From: Hasllibacter sp963833115
GTDB lineage: Bacteria; Pseudomonadota; Alphaproteobacteria; Rhodobacterales; Rhodobacteraceae
Assembly: GCA_963833115.1 (NCBI GenBank)
Contig: CAWHWS010000002.1
Location: 1,860,001-1,924,000 of the forward strand
Reading direction: 5' to 3'
Length of the DNA: 64,000 bases
Shown here one piece after another: positions 1 to 9,243 of the stretch. Each line of letters starts with the position of its first letter. Position 1 is the first letter of the stretch. The notes under the pieces are model-generated. The model made no database searches and had not been told where the DNA came from. It saw only the letters and a program-made list of their open reading frames with translations. The translations under genes were made by a program, and so were the position numbers.

Positions 1-1122
1 CTCGATCAGGCGCTTGGCCTCCTTGCCCGAGGGCGCCAGCCCCGCGCGCACCAGGAGCTGCGCGGCGCTCACCCCCGCCGCCGCCTCCTCGGGCGTGAGC
101 ACCACCGTCGGCAGGTCCTCGCCCGCGCCGCCCCGCTCGAACACCTCGCGCGCCGTCCCCTCGGCCGCCGCCGCCGCCTCCGCCCCGTGCGCGAGCGCCG
201 TGACCTCGTTCGCGAGCCGTACCTTCGCCTCGTTGATCTCCGCCCCGCCCAGCGCGCCCAGGCGCCCGCACTCCTCCACCGGCAGCTCCGTGAAGAGGAG
301 GAGGAACCGCCCTACGTCCTCGTCCATCGTGTTGCGCCAGAATTGCCAGAACTCGTAGGGCGAGCGCATCTCGGCGTTGAGCCACACGGCCCCGTCCACC
401 GACTTGCCCATCTTGCGCCCGTCCGCCGTCGTCAGGAGCGGCGTCGTGAGCCCGAACACCTGCGCCCCCGCGATCCGCCGCGTCAGGTCGATGCCGTTGA
501 CGATGTTCCCCCACTGGTCCGACCCGCCCATCTGCAGGACGCAGCCATGCCGGCGGTTGAGCTCCATGAAGTCGTAGGCCTGCAGGAGCATGTAGTTGAA
601 CTCGAGGAACGTGAGCGGCTGCTCGCGGTCGAGCCGCAACCGCACGCTCTCGAAGGACAGCATCCGGTTCACCGTGAAGTGCCGCCCGTAATCGCGCAGG
701 AACGCGACGTAGTTGAGCGCGTCGAGCCATTCGGCGTTGTCCGCCATCACCGCGCCGGACGGCCCCTCCCCGAAGTCGAGATAGCGGTCGAACACCCCGC
801 GGATCCCCGCGATGTTCGCTGCGATCCCCTCCGGGGTCAGCAGGAGCCGCGCCTCGTCCTTGCCCGACGGGTCGCCGATCTTCGTCGTCCCCCCGCCCAT
901 GAGCGCGATCGGCTTGCCGCCCGTCCGCTGCAGCCAGCGCAGCATCATGATCTGGATGAGGCTCCCGACATGCAGCGAGGCCGCCGTCGCGTCGAACCCG
1001 ATATAGCCCGGCACGATCCCGGCGCGGAACGCGTCGTCGAGCGCCTCCATGTCGGTGCAGTCGGCAAGGAAGCCACGCTCCTGCATGGTGCGCGTGAACT
1101 CGGATCGCGGGGCGTAGGTCAT
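1..1122 (-). CDS. tyrS: Tyrosyl-tRNA synthetase (partial, C-terminus outside window)
   Basis: Class I aminoacyl-tRNA synthetase that charges tRNA-Tyr in the cytoplasm. The start codon is at 1122 and 374 codons are visible; the frame runs off the left edge, so the end of the S4-type RNA-binding domain is missing. The Rossmann ATP site shows ASLHVGS (HIGH signature, about residues 48-54) and KMGKS (KMSKS loop, about residues 237-241). FNYMLLQAYDF and GGSDQWGNIVNGIDL are typical of the TyrS tyrosine pocket. A weak CAGGA lies upstream of the ATG. The gene is divergent from anmK, 60 bp away, so the two promoters must share that gap. The identification is secure; only the C-terminus is unseen. Confidence 0.97.
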   Translation of the reverse strand, partial: MTYAPRSEFTRTMQERGFLADCTDMEALDDAFRAGIVPGYIGFDATAASLHVGSLIQIMMLRWLQRTGGKPIALMGGGTTKIGDPSGKDEARLLLTPEGIAANIAGIRGVFDRYLDFGEGPSGAVMADNAEWLDALNYVAFLRDYGRHFTVNRMLSFESVRLRLDREQPLTFLEFNYMLLQAYDFMELNRRHGCVLQMGGSDQWGNIVNGIDLTRRIAGAQVFGLTTPLLTTADGRKMGKSVDGAVWLNAEMRSPYEFWQFWRNTMDEDVGRFLLLFTELPVEECGRLGALGGAEINEAKVRLANEVTALAHGAEAAAAAEGTAREVFERGGAGEDLPTVVLTPEEAAAGVSAAQLLVRAGLAPSGKEAKRLIE

Positions 1123-1182
1123 GGGCTATCGTCCTGAGGCTGCGCGCCGGGATAACGCCGCGGCCGGGGGAGGGGAAGCGCG

Positions 1183-2280
1183 ATGCGGGAGGTCCTGGGC
1201 ACCATGTCCGGTACGTCGATGGACGGGGTCGACGCCGCCGTCCTCACCACCGACGGGCGCGCCATCGGCACCTTCGGACCGAGCGCGTATCGCCCTTACG
1301 CCCCGGCCGAGCGCGCGGCCATCGCCGCCGCCGCCGGGCGCTGGCCCGGCGATCCGGGCGTGGCCGAGGCCGCCCGCATCGTCGAGGACGCGCACGCCGC
1401 GCTCCTCGCGGACATGCCGGGCGAGCTCGTCGGCTTCCACGGCCAGACCCTCGCCCACGACCCCCCCGCGGGGGGGCGCGCCGGCAGGGGCACCCACCAG
1501 GCCGGGGACGGCGGGAGGCTAGCCTCCGCGCTCGGCCGCCCCGTCGCCTGGGACTTCCGCACCGACGACGTCGCCGCCGGCGGGCAGGGCGCGCCGCTCG
1601 CCCCGGCCTTCCACTTCGCCGCCGCCCGCTGGGCCGGGCTCCGCTCGGCGGCCATCCTCAATCTCGGCGGCGTCGCCAACCTCACCTGGATCGACGGCGC
1701 CGCCGAGACGCCCGAGGACCCGGGCGCCATGCTCGCCTTCGACACCGGCCCCGCCGGCGCCCCCCTCGACGACATGATGCGCCGGCGCCTGGGCCGCCCC
1801 CATGACGAGGGCGGCCGCCTCGCCGCCGCCGGCACCGTCCACGAGCCGCTGGTGGAGCGCTTCCTCTCCTCGCCCTATCTGTCAAGGACGGCGCCCAAGT
1901 CCCTCGACCGGGACGACTTCGCCGACATCGCGCGCGGCGCGGACGACCTGCCGGACGCGGACGCGGCCGCCACGCTCACCGCCATCGCCGCGGCGGGCAT
2001 CGCCGCCGGCGTCGCGCTCTGCCCCACCCGCCCGGACCGCCTCCTCGTCGCCGGGGGCGGGCGCCGCAACGCCGCGATGATGGCGATGATCGCCGAGCGC
2101 GCCGGCCTTCCCGTGATCCCGGTGGAGGAGGTCGGCCTGAATGGCGACATGCTCGAGGCGCAGGCCTTCGCCTTCCTCGCCGCACGGGTCGATGCCGGGC
2201 TCCCGATCACCTTCCCGGGCACCACGGGCGTCGCCGCGCCCCGGGCGGGCGGCCGGATCACCCGCCCAGGGCGCTCCTGA
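1183..2280 (+). CDS. anmK: Anhydro-N-acetylmuramic acid kinase
   Basis: Cytoplasmic sugar kinase of murein recycling. It hydrolyses the 1,6-anhydro ring of anhydro-MurNAc and phosphorylates it to MurNAc-6-P. At 365 residues it has the usual family length. The N-terminal phosphate loop reads GTMSGTSMDGVD (residues 6-17), the family signature. ILNLGGVANLTW and AFDTGPAGAPLDD are further conserved blocks, the latter carrying the catalytic-region Asp; VAGGGRRNAAMM is the C-terminal nucleotide-binding segment. Its 3' end overlaps the convergent ExoD-like gene by 23 bp. Known family, no anomalies seen. Confidence 0.96.
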   Translation: MREVLGTMSGTSMDGVDAAVLTTDGRAIGTFGPSAYRPYAPAERAAIAAAAGRWPGDPGVAEAARIVEDAHAALLADMPGELVGFHGQTLAHDPPAGGRAGRGTHQAGDGGRLASALGRPVAWDFRTDDVAAGGQGAPLAPAFHFAAARWAGLRSAAILNLGGVANLTWIDGAAETPEDPGAMLAFDTGPAGAPLDDMMRRRLGRPHDEGGRLAAAGTVHEPLVERFLSSPYLSRTAPKSLDRDDFADIARGADDLPDADAAATLTAIAAAGIAAGVALCPTRPDRLLVAGGGRRNAAMMAMIAERAGLPVIPVEEVGLNGDMLEAQAFAFLAARVDAGLPITFPGTTGVAAPRAGGRITRPGRS

Positions 2281-2857
2281 GCCAGCTCCAGGGAACGACC
2301 TCCCACAGCCCCCAGGCCGCCAGGCCCGAGCCCGCGAACGCCGCCAGCATCAGGAGGCCGTCGCGGAAGAGGAACGCCAGCCCGAACACCAGGATCGCCG
2401 ACATCGGCAGGGTGGAGGCGAACGGCACCAGCTCGAGCGGCGGCACGGTGGCGCACAGCGCCAGGACGATCACCGCCGCCACCCGCCGCGCCGGCCGCCC
2501 CGTCAGGGGCGAGAGTCGCCCATGGAACCACCCGTCGAGCCGCCGGGCGAGGGGGCGCAGCTTCTCGATCGCGGCGCGCAGCGTGTCGCCGTCGACCCCG
2601 CGCCGGCCGAGCTTGCCCGGAACGTGCGGCTCCTCCCGCCCGGCCGCGATCTGCACGGCGAAGATCGCGATCACCAGCGCCAGGACCGTCGGCACGCCCG
2701 GGATGCCCCCGACCGGGCTTATCTCGAGGAGCGGCGGCACGATGAGGAACGGCGCCGCGCCCCGGTGCCCGAACGCCTCGGCCATCTCCGAGAGCGTCAC
2801 CTTCCCGCCATGGGAGGCGCCGTTGAGGTCGTCGAGGATGTCGTTGACGCTGGACAT
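2258..2857 (-). CDS. ExoD-family membrane protein
   Basis: A 199-residue integral membrane protein of the ExoD (exopolysaccharide synthesis) family. It has a soluble N-terminus (LSEMAEAFGHRGAAPFLIVPP, typical of ExoD) and about four hydrophobic stretches: near residues 55-75, 125-145, 150-170 and the C-terminal tryptophan-rich end. ExoD was named from a rhizobial exopolysaccharide and alkali-sensitivity mutant; the biochemical role is unknown. It lies 19 bp downstream of the cupin gene on the same strand, so they may be co-transcribed. No clear Shine-Dalgarno precedes the chosen ATG. Its 3' end overlaps anmK. Confidence 0.85.
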   Translation of the reverse strand: MSSVNDILDDLNGASHGGKVTLSEMAEAFGHRGAAPFLIVPPLLEISPVGGIPGVPTVLALVIAIFAVQIAAGREEPHVPGKLGRRGVDGDTLRAAIEKLRPLARRLDGWFHGRLSPLTGRPARRVAAVIVLALCATVPPLELVPFASTLPMSAILVFGLAFLFRDGLLMLAAFAGSGLAAWGLWEVVPWSWLRSALGG

Positions 2858-2876
2858 GCCGGGGAGGAACGGCGCC

Positions 2877-3323
2877 TCAGCCCCGCGGTTCCGGCGCGCG
2901 CCGGGGCAGGTCGAACCCCGGCGGCGCCAGCTCGAACCCCTCGAACCGGAACCCGGGCGTGACGGTGCAGGACACGAGCGCCCAGCCGCCGGGCGCCCGC
3001 GCCGCCTGCCAGCGCCCGGCCGGGACCAGGAGCTGCGGCGACTGCCCCCCGAGCGGGTCCGGTCCCAGCGCGTGGTCCGCAGCGCCCCCCTCCGCCTCGA
3101 TGCTCAGGACGAGCGGCGCGCCCGCGTGGAAGAGCCAGATCTCGTCCGCGTCCACCCGGTGCCAGTGGCTGCGCTCGCCCCGCCGCAGGAGGAACAGGAT
3201 CGCCGTCCCGCTCGCCCGGCCGCCGATCTCCGGCCCGGCCCATGTCTGCCGGTAATGCCCGCCTTCGGGATGCGGCTCGAGCGCCAGATGCGCGATCAGG
3301 CGGTCCGCCTCGTCACCCGTCAT
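2877..3323 (-). CDS. Cupin-fold protein (Cupin_5/DUF985 family)
   Basis: A 148-residue small cupin. The sequence opens with LIAHLALEPHPEGGHYRQTW, the hallmark of the Cupin_5 (DUF985) family, and continues with a beta-barrel core containing SHWHRVDADEIWLFHAG (cupin metal or ligand motif) and TVTPGFRFEGFEL near the C-terminus. Members are single-domain beta-barrels, probably binding a small sugar-like or metal ligand; no reaction is established, and none can be read from the sequence. It is divergent from the PRC-barrel gene with a 60 bp gap and upstream of the ExoD-like gene. Confidence 0.85.
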   Translation of the reverse strand: MTGDEADRLIAHLALEPHPEGGHYRQTWAGPEIGGRASGTAILFLLRRGERSHWHRVDADEIWLFHAGAPLVLSIEAEGGAADHALGPDPLGGQSPQLLVPAGRWQAARAPGGWALVSCTVTPGFRFEGFELAPPGFDLPRRAPEPRG

Positions 3324-3383
3324 GGAACAAACCCCGTGCCGCCACGCGTTTCATACCCAGACGCTATACAAGGAGATCTCTCC

Positions 3384-3830
3384 ATGATCCGCATCCTCAC
3401 CGCCGCCGCCCTGTCCACGATCGTCGCCGGCCCCGTCCTGGCCGACGCCCACATGGCCGACATGACCGACCTGATCCGCACCCGCGACATCACCGGCGGG
3501 CCGGTCTACTCCGTCTCCGACCGCTATGACGACGCGACTTGGGGCACCTATGGCGACGTCGACCCCTACGACTACAACGCCTATGGCTACGGCACCGATT
3601 TCCGCCAGATCGGCGAGATCGAGGACGTGATCCTCGACCGCGACGGGCAGATGGTCGGCATTGTCGCCGAGGTCGGCGGCTTCCTCGACATCGGCGACAA
3701 GCATGTGATGGTCCCGGTCGCCGACATCCGCCTGACGGCGGTGGACGACGCCAACCTCAGCTACATCACCCGGCTGAGCGAGGAGCAGCTCGAGGAGCTG
3801 CCCTCGGTCGACGAAGGCTTCTTCGACTGA
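3384..3830 (+). CDS. Exported PRC-barrel domain protein
   Basis: A 148-residue periplasmic or surface protein. The ATG at 3384 is preceded by AGGAG (3371-3375) and opens a clear signal peptide (MIRILTAAALSTIVAGPVLA, cleavage after ALA/DA). The open frame continues upstream, but that part lacks protein character. Residues about 70-130 form a PRC-barrel: IGEIEDVILDRDGQMVGIV and HVMVPVADIRLT. It is acidic and rich in Tyr and Asp. PRC-barrel proteins of this exported type are common in Rhodobacterales and have no assigned function. It is a single-gene unit, divergent from the cupin gene. Confidence 0.85.
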   Translation: MIRILTAAALSTIVAGPVLADAHMADMTDLIRTRDITGGPVYSVSDRYDDATWGTYGDVDPYDYNAYGYGTDFRQIGEIEDVILDRDGQMVGIVAEVGGFLDIGDKHVMVPVADIRLTAVDDANLSYITRLSEEQLEELPSVDEGFFD

Positions 3831-3936
3831 TCCGCCAGCCGAGCGCATGACGGGGGGCGGGGCCGGGGTGGCTCCGCCCCCTCCTCTCGTGCGGGGACCG
3901 ACCCGGCCCGCCGGCGCGCGGCCCCCCGTCATCCCG

Positions 3937-4587
3937 TCACCTCGCGGCCGGGATGCGGGGCGCGGCGTTCGCCGGCAGGGTCCGGCCCCTGGGATCGAGG
4001 CGGACCTCCACCTCCTGCCGCACCGGGACGAAGCCGGAGCGGAGGTAGAAGTCGAGCGCGCCCGGCGCGTCCAGCGTGCAGGTGTGCACGTGCAGCCGGA
4101 GCGGCCCGCCGGCGAAGGCCCGCGCGATCCCCGCCGCCATCAGGGCCCGGCCGAGCCCCGCGCCGACGGCCTCCGGGACGAGGCCGAGATAGACGATCTC
4201 GCAGGCCCCCGCGCGCCGGAAGTCGAGCTGCATCATCCCGAGCGCCCGTCCGTCTCGGCGCGGCACCAGGGTGACCACCGCCGGATCACGCAGCTCGGCC
4301 GCCAGGTCCGCCTCCGGCCGCTCCAGCGCGCCGGACCAGAGCCAGGGCGTGCCGACCTCCGCGAAGAGCGCGCGGAACGCGTCCGGCGCCATCTCCTCCG
4401 GGCCGATCCCGGCGCCGGTCGGCCGGTCCTCCCCGCGCGCGGCCGGCGGCGCGCGCATCTCCAGATAGGTCACGACCGCCGCGAGGTGCCCCGCCGGCAC
4501 GCGGTGCAGCCCTTTCGGGAGGGTGCACGCCCCGGACGCCTCATGCGCATGGGATGTGCATGACCCGTGCATGTCCGGTGCATCCAT
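3937..4587 (-). CDS. GNAT-family N-acetyltransferase
   Basis: A 216-residue protein with the Gcn5-related acetyltransferase fold, transferring an acetyl group from acetyl-CoA to an unknown amine. The acetyl-CoA loop is LVPEAVGAGLGRALMAAG (V/I-x-x-x-x-R/Q-x-x-G-x-G/A type), preceded by the strand ACEIVYLGL and followed by LHVHTCTLDAPGALDFYLRSGF, typical of GNAT beta6-alpha4. The N-terminal 26 residues are unusual: MHGSCTSHAHEASGAC is rich in Cys and His and could bind a metal, or the real start may be the second Met. It starts 11 bp after the stop of eno and is probably co-transcribed with it. Confidence 0.85.
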   Translation of the reverse strand: MDAPDMHGSCTSHAHEASGACTLPKGLHRVPAGHLAAVVTYLEMRAPPAARGEDRPTGAGIGPEEMAPDAFRALFAEVGTPWLWSGALERPEADLAAELRDPAVVTLVPRRDGRALGMMQLDFRRAGACEIVYLGLVPEAVGAGLGRALMAAGIARAFAGGPLRLHVHTCTLDAPGALDFYLRSGFVPVRQEVEVRLDPRGRTLPANAAPRIPAAR

Positions 4588-4598
4588 CGTGCCGGCCC

Positions 4599-5873
<1,275 letters not shown>

Positions 5874-5924
5874 GGGGTCCTCCTGCGGGGCTCGCGCTCC
5901 CATACCCCGCGGCGCCGCGGGCGG

Positions 5925-6830
5925 CTAGCGCGGCGCGGCGACCGCCGAGGCGACGGGCCGCCGCCGCTCGCGCACCATCGCGTAGAGGCCCGATCCGATG
6001 ACCAGCGCGGCGCCCGTCCAAGCCATCGGCTCCGGGAACTCGTCGAAGAGGACGATGCCCAGGATCGCCGCGAACACGAGCCGCGAATACCGCAGCGGCG
6101 CCACGACGGAGAGCTCTCCCACCCGCATCGAGACGGTCACCGCGTAGTAGCCGACCGTCCCCAGGACGACGAGCCCCGCCAGGGACGGCCAGTCCGCGGG
6201 CGGCGGCGCGCGCAGCGGATCGCCCAGCGCCAGGTAGATCAGCCCGCCCGGCAGGATCGCGAGGTATCCCCAGGCGCTGAGCTGCAGGGAATGGACCTCG
6301 TCCGGCACCATGCGCGTCGCGATGTCCCGCGCGGCGAGGGCGAAGGTCGCGCCGACGGCCAGGAGGAGCGCCGGATCGAACGCCGTAGACCACGGCGCCA
6401 GGATGAGGAGCACGCCCGCGAACCCGGCGATGACCGCGCTCCAGCGGCGCCAGCCCACCCGCTCGCCGAGGAAGAACGCCCCTCCCGCCACCAGCACGAG
6501 GGGCGCGGCCTGCAGGATCGCCGAGACCGTGGCGAGCGGCGCCAGCGCCAGCGCCTTGATGAAGAGGAAGCCCGCGACGGCTTCGGCGCCGCACCGGATG
6601 AGGACGGTGGGGTGGAGCGCGCGCCGGTCGAGGAGGGGCGCGCCCGCCCGCGCGGCCAGGGCCCAGAACACCGCCGTGCCCCCGGCGCCCAGGACCAGGA
6701 TCACCTGCGCGGTCGAATAGGTGCCGGAGAGCGCCTTGATCGCCGCGTCCTCGAGCGCGAAGGCCGCCATCGCAAGCAGCATCAGGGCGATGCCGCGGGG
6801 GTTGTCGGTATGGCGGGCCGGGGCGGTCAT
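5925..6830 (-). CDS. EamA/DMT-family exporter
   Basis: A 301-residue membrane protein of the drug/metabolite transporter superfamily with about ten transmembrane helices in two EamA repeats (residues about 12-140 and 150-285). Examples are GIALMLLAMAAFALEDAAIKAL at the start of repeat 1 and APLRYSRLVFAAILGIVLFDE in repeat 2, the classic P-x-R-x5-G-E/DE-x-P region. The family exports amino acids, nucleosides or other small metabolites; the substrate cannot be read here. It lies upstream of eno on the same strand. No strong Shine-Dalgarno precedes the ATG. Confidence 0.88.
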   Translation of the reverse strand: MTAPARHTDNPRGIALMLLAMAAFALEDAAIKALSGTYSTAQVILVLGAGGTAVFWALAARAGAPLLDRRALHPTVLIRCGAEAVAGFLFIKALALAPLATVSAILQAAPLVLVAGGAFFLGERVGWRRWSAVIAGFAGVLLILAPWSTAFDPALLLAVGATFALAARDIATRMVPDEVHSLQLSAWGYLAILPGGLIYLALGDPLRAPPPADWPSLAGLVVLGTVGYYAVTVSMRVGELSVVAPLRYSRLVFAAILGIVLFDEFPEPMAWTGAALVIGSGLYAMVRERRRPVASAVAAPR

Positions 6831-6923
6831 GGCGCCGGCATGGACCCGCCCCGCGCCCCGGTCCAGCGCCGGCGGCGTATGGATACGGCCCGCGGCCCCC
6901 GCCCGCGCGTCATGGCCCGCGCG

Positions 6924-8195
6924 TCACAGGAGGTCGGGCTCGGCCCCGAAGCGGCGGGCGACGCGCGCGACCGTCAGGCCCTGCACCAGGATGGAGAAGA
7001 TCACGACCACGTAGGTCGCCGTCAGGATCAGGGGCGTCCACTCCCCCTCCGGCAGCGAGAGGGCCAGCGCGATGGAGATGCCGCCCTTGATCCCGCCCCA
7101 GGTCATGATCGGGATCACCCCCTGGGAGAAGCCGCGGAACGGCTTGAGGATGATCACCGGCACCGCGACCGCCGTCAGGCGCCCGAGGAGGGCCAGCCCG
7201 ATGGAGAGGACGCCCGCGATCACGAAGTCCAGCTCGAAGGCGACGGCGAAGACCTCCACCCCGATCATCAGGAACAGGACGGCGTTGAGGATCTCGTCGA
7301 TCAGCTTCCAGAACGCGTCGAGATAGGCGCGCGCGTTCTGCGACACGCCGCCGCGCCGCTCGGTCGCGTCCCCGATCAGGAGCCCTGCGCAGACCGCCAT
7401 GATCGGCGCGCTGACGTGCAGGAGGACCGCGAGCTGGTAGCCGCCGAAGGCGAGCGCGAGCGTGAGCAGCACCTCGAGCGAATAGTCCTCGATCCGCCGC
7501 ATCAGGCGATAGGTGAGCCAGCCCAGCACGAGGCCCAGCGCCGCGCCGCCGCCCGCTTCCTGCACGAAGAGGATCGCCGCGCCCTCGATCGCGCCCCCGC
7601 CCGCGGCGTGCTCGCCGCCGTGCGCGTCCCCGCCCGGGAAGGCGAGGCCGACGAGCACGAGGAACACGACGTAGGCGACCCCGTCGTTGAAGAGCGATTC
7701 GCCCGCGATCTTGGTCTCCAGGCTGCGGCGCAGGCCCGCGTCCTTCAGGACGCCGAGCACCGCAACCGGGTCCGTCGGCGTGACGATGGCGCCGAACACC
7801 AGCGCCACCAGGAGCGGCGCCCCGGTGATCCAGGAGAAGCCGACCCCCACCAGCGCGGTCGAGAGCGCGACCCCCAGCGTCGCCATGAGGAACACCACGC
7901 GCCAGTTCTCGCGCAGGTCGCGCAGCTTGACGTGCAGCGCGCCCGCGAAGAGGAGGAGCCCGAGCATCCCCTCCAGGAGGGCGTCCGAGAACTCGAGCGC
8001 GTCGACCTGCGCCCGGATCGCCGGCCCGATCGCGAGCGCCGGGGAGAGCGCGTCCACCCCGAGGAGGACGATCGAGGCCGCGAGGCTCACCACCAGGATC
8101 CCGATCGCCGTGGGCAGGCGCAGGAACAGGTGGTTCACCGCCCCGAACAGGCCCGCGAGCACGAGGAGGAGGGAGGCGATCTGCAACAGGGTCAT
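6924..8195 (-). CDS. CPA1-family sodium:proton antiporter (NhaP type)
   Basis: A 423-residue inner-membrane antiporter with about 12-13 hydrophobic segments. It shows the hallmark of the CPA1 family: FGAIVTPTDPVAVLGVLKDAG (unwound TDP helix) followed by ESLFNDGVAYVVFLV (the ND ion-binding pair). A further conserved block is TWGGIKGGISIALALSLP near residue 370. The role is Na+ or K+ export in exchange for protons, for pH and salt homeostasis. A Gly/His-rich loop (GGDAHGGEHAAGGG) connects helices in the middle. It is divergent from the second EamA gene across a 97 bp gap. Confidence 0.92.
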   Translation of the reverse strand: MTLLQIASLLLVLAGLFGAVNHLFLRLPTAIGILVVSLAASIVLLGVDALSPALAIGPAIRAQVDALEFSDALLEGMLGLLLFAGALHVKLRDLRENWRVVFLMATLGVALSTALVGVGFSWITGAPLLVALVFGAIVTPTDPVAVLGVLKDAGLRRSLETKIAGESLFNDGVAYVVFLVLVGLAFPGGDAHGGEHAAGGGAIEGAAILFVQEAGGGAALGLVLGWLTYRLMRRIEDYSLEVLLTLALAFGGYQLAVLLHVSAPIMAVCAGLLIGDATERRGGVSQNARAYLDAFWKLIDEILNAVLFLMIGVEVFAVAFELDFVIAGVLSIGLALLGRLTAVAVPVIILKPFRGFSQGVIPIMTWGGIKGGISIALALSLPEGEWTPLILTATYVVVIFSILVQGLTVARVARRFGAEPDLL

Positions 8196-8292
8196 GGGCG
8201 GGCCTTCGGCTATGCGCGCGCAGCCCTAGCGCGCGCGGCGCCGCGGCGCACGCCCCCTTGCAACCCGCGCGCCCGGGCCGGAGACCGGGCCC

Positions 8293-9243
8293 ATGCGGCC
8301 CCGTCCCTCCATCGACGCGTTCGGCGCGGCGTCCCTGACGCTCTTCTCGCTCGTGCTGGCGCTCAACCAGGTGCTGATCGCGATCGTGAACGGGGGGTTG
8401 CAGCCGGTGTTCTTCGCCGGGATCCGCTCCGTCCTCTCGGCGCTGGTGATCGCGCTCCTGATGGCGGCGCGCGGGCGGCGGATCGCGTTCGGCCGGCGGC
8501 ACCTGGGCCCCGGCCTCGCCATCGGCGCGGTCTTCGCGGCGGAGTTCGTGTGCCTCTTCCTCGCGCTCGATCTCACCACCGTGACCCGCACGAGCGTGAT
8601 CTTCTACTCCATGCCGGTCTGGCTCGCGGTGATCGGCCATGTCGTCCTGCCCGGCGAGGCGATGACGCGCGCCAAGGCGCTCGGCCTCGCGCTCGCCTTC
8701 GCGGGGGTGGCCTGGGCGATCGCGATGCGCGGCACGGGCGCGGGCGGCTCGCTGGCCGGGGACGTCCTCGCGCTGGGCGGCGCGCTGTGCTGGGCGGGCA
8801 TCGCCCTCATCGCGCGGGGCACCCGCTTCCGGGAGGTGCCCCCCGACCTGCAGATCCTGTGGCAGCTCGCGGTCTCGGCGCCGATCCTGCTCCTGGCCTC
8901 GCTCGCCTTCGGCCCCTGGCTGCGCGCGTTCGAGCCGTGGATGGCGGCCCCCGTCGCGGCGCTCGTCGCGGTCTCCTCGCTGGGGTTCCTGTTCTGGCTC
9001 TGGCTGCTGACGATCTATCCGGCCTCCGGCGTCGCGGCGTTCGGCTTCCTCGCCCCGGTCTTCGGCGTCGCGCTCGGCTGGGGCCTGCTCGGGGAGGAGG
9101 TGGGCCCGTCGATCCTGGTCGCCGGCGCCCTCGTGGTCGCGGGGCTGGTCCTGGTGAACCGTCCGGCCCGGCCGGCCGCCGCCGCTCAGGTGCCGCAGAA
9201 GGTCGCGCGCACCTCCTCGCCCGGGGCGGGCGGGCGGGCGTAG
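8293..9243 (+). CDS. EamA/DMT-family exporter
   Basis: A 316-residue drug/metabolite transporter with ten predicted membrane helices in two EamA repeats. It begins IDAFGAASLTLFSLVLALNQV; the first repeat has FLALDLTTVTRTSVIFYSMP and the second has FGFLAPVFGVALGWGLLGEEVGPS, the conserved end of the EamA domain. GGAG sits about 10 bp before the ATG. It is not close in sequence to the EamA gene at 5.9-6.8 kb. The substrate is unknown. The 3' end overlaps the convergent selO gene by 58 bp, so the last 19 codons are shared antisense. Confidence 0.9.
   Translation: MRPRPSIDAFGAASLTLFSLVLALNQVLIAIVNGGLQPVFFAGIRSVLSALVIALLMAARGRRIAFGRRHLGPGLAIGAVFAAEFVCLFLALDLTTVTRTSVIFYSMPVWLAVIGHVVLPGEAMTRAKALGLALAFAGVAWAIAMRGTGAGGSLAGDVLALGGALCWAGIALIARGTRFREVPPDLQILWQLAVSAPILLLASLAFGPWLRAFEPWMAAPVAALVAVSSLGFLFWLWLLTIYPASGVAAFGFLAPVFGVALGWGLLGEEVGPSILVAGALVVAGLVLVNRPARPAAAAQVPQKVARTSSPGAGGRA

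Noticed and set aside
3365..3370. TATACA as a -10 box for the PRC-barrel gene
   Set aside because: It directly abuts the Shine-Dalgarno and there is no -35 hexamer at the right distance, so a leader would be only a few bases long.
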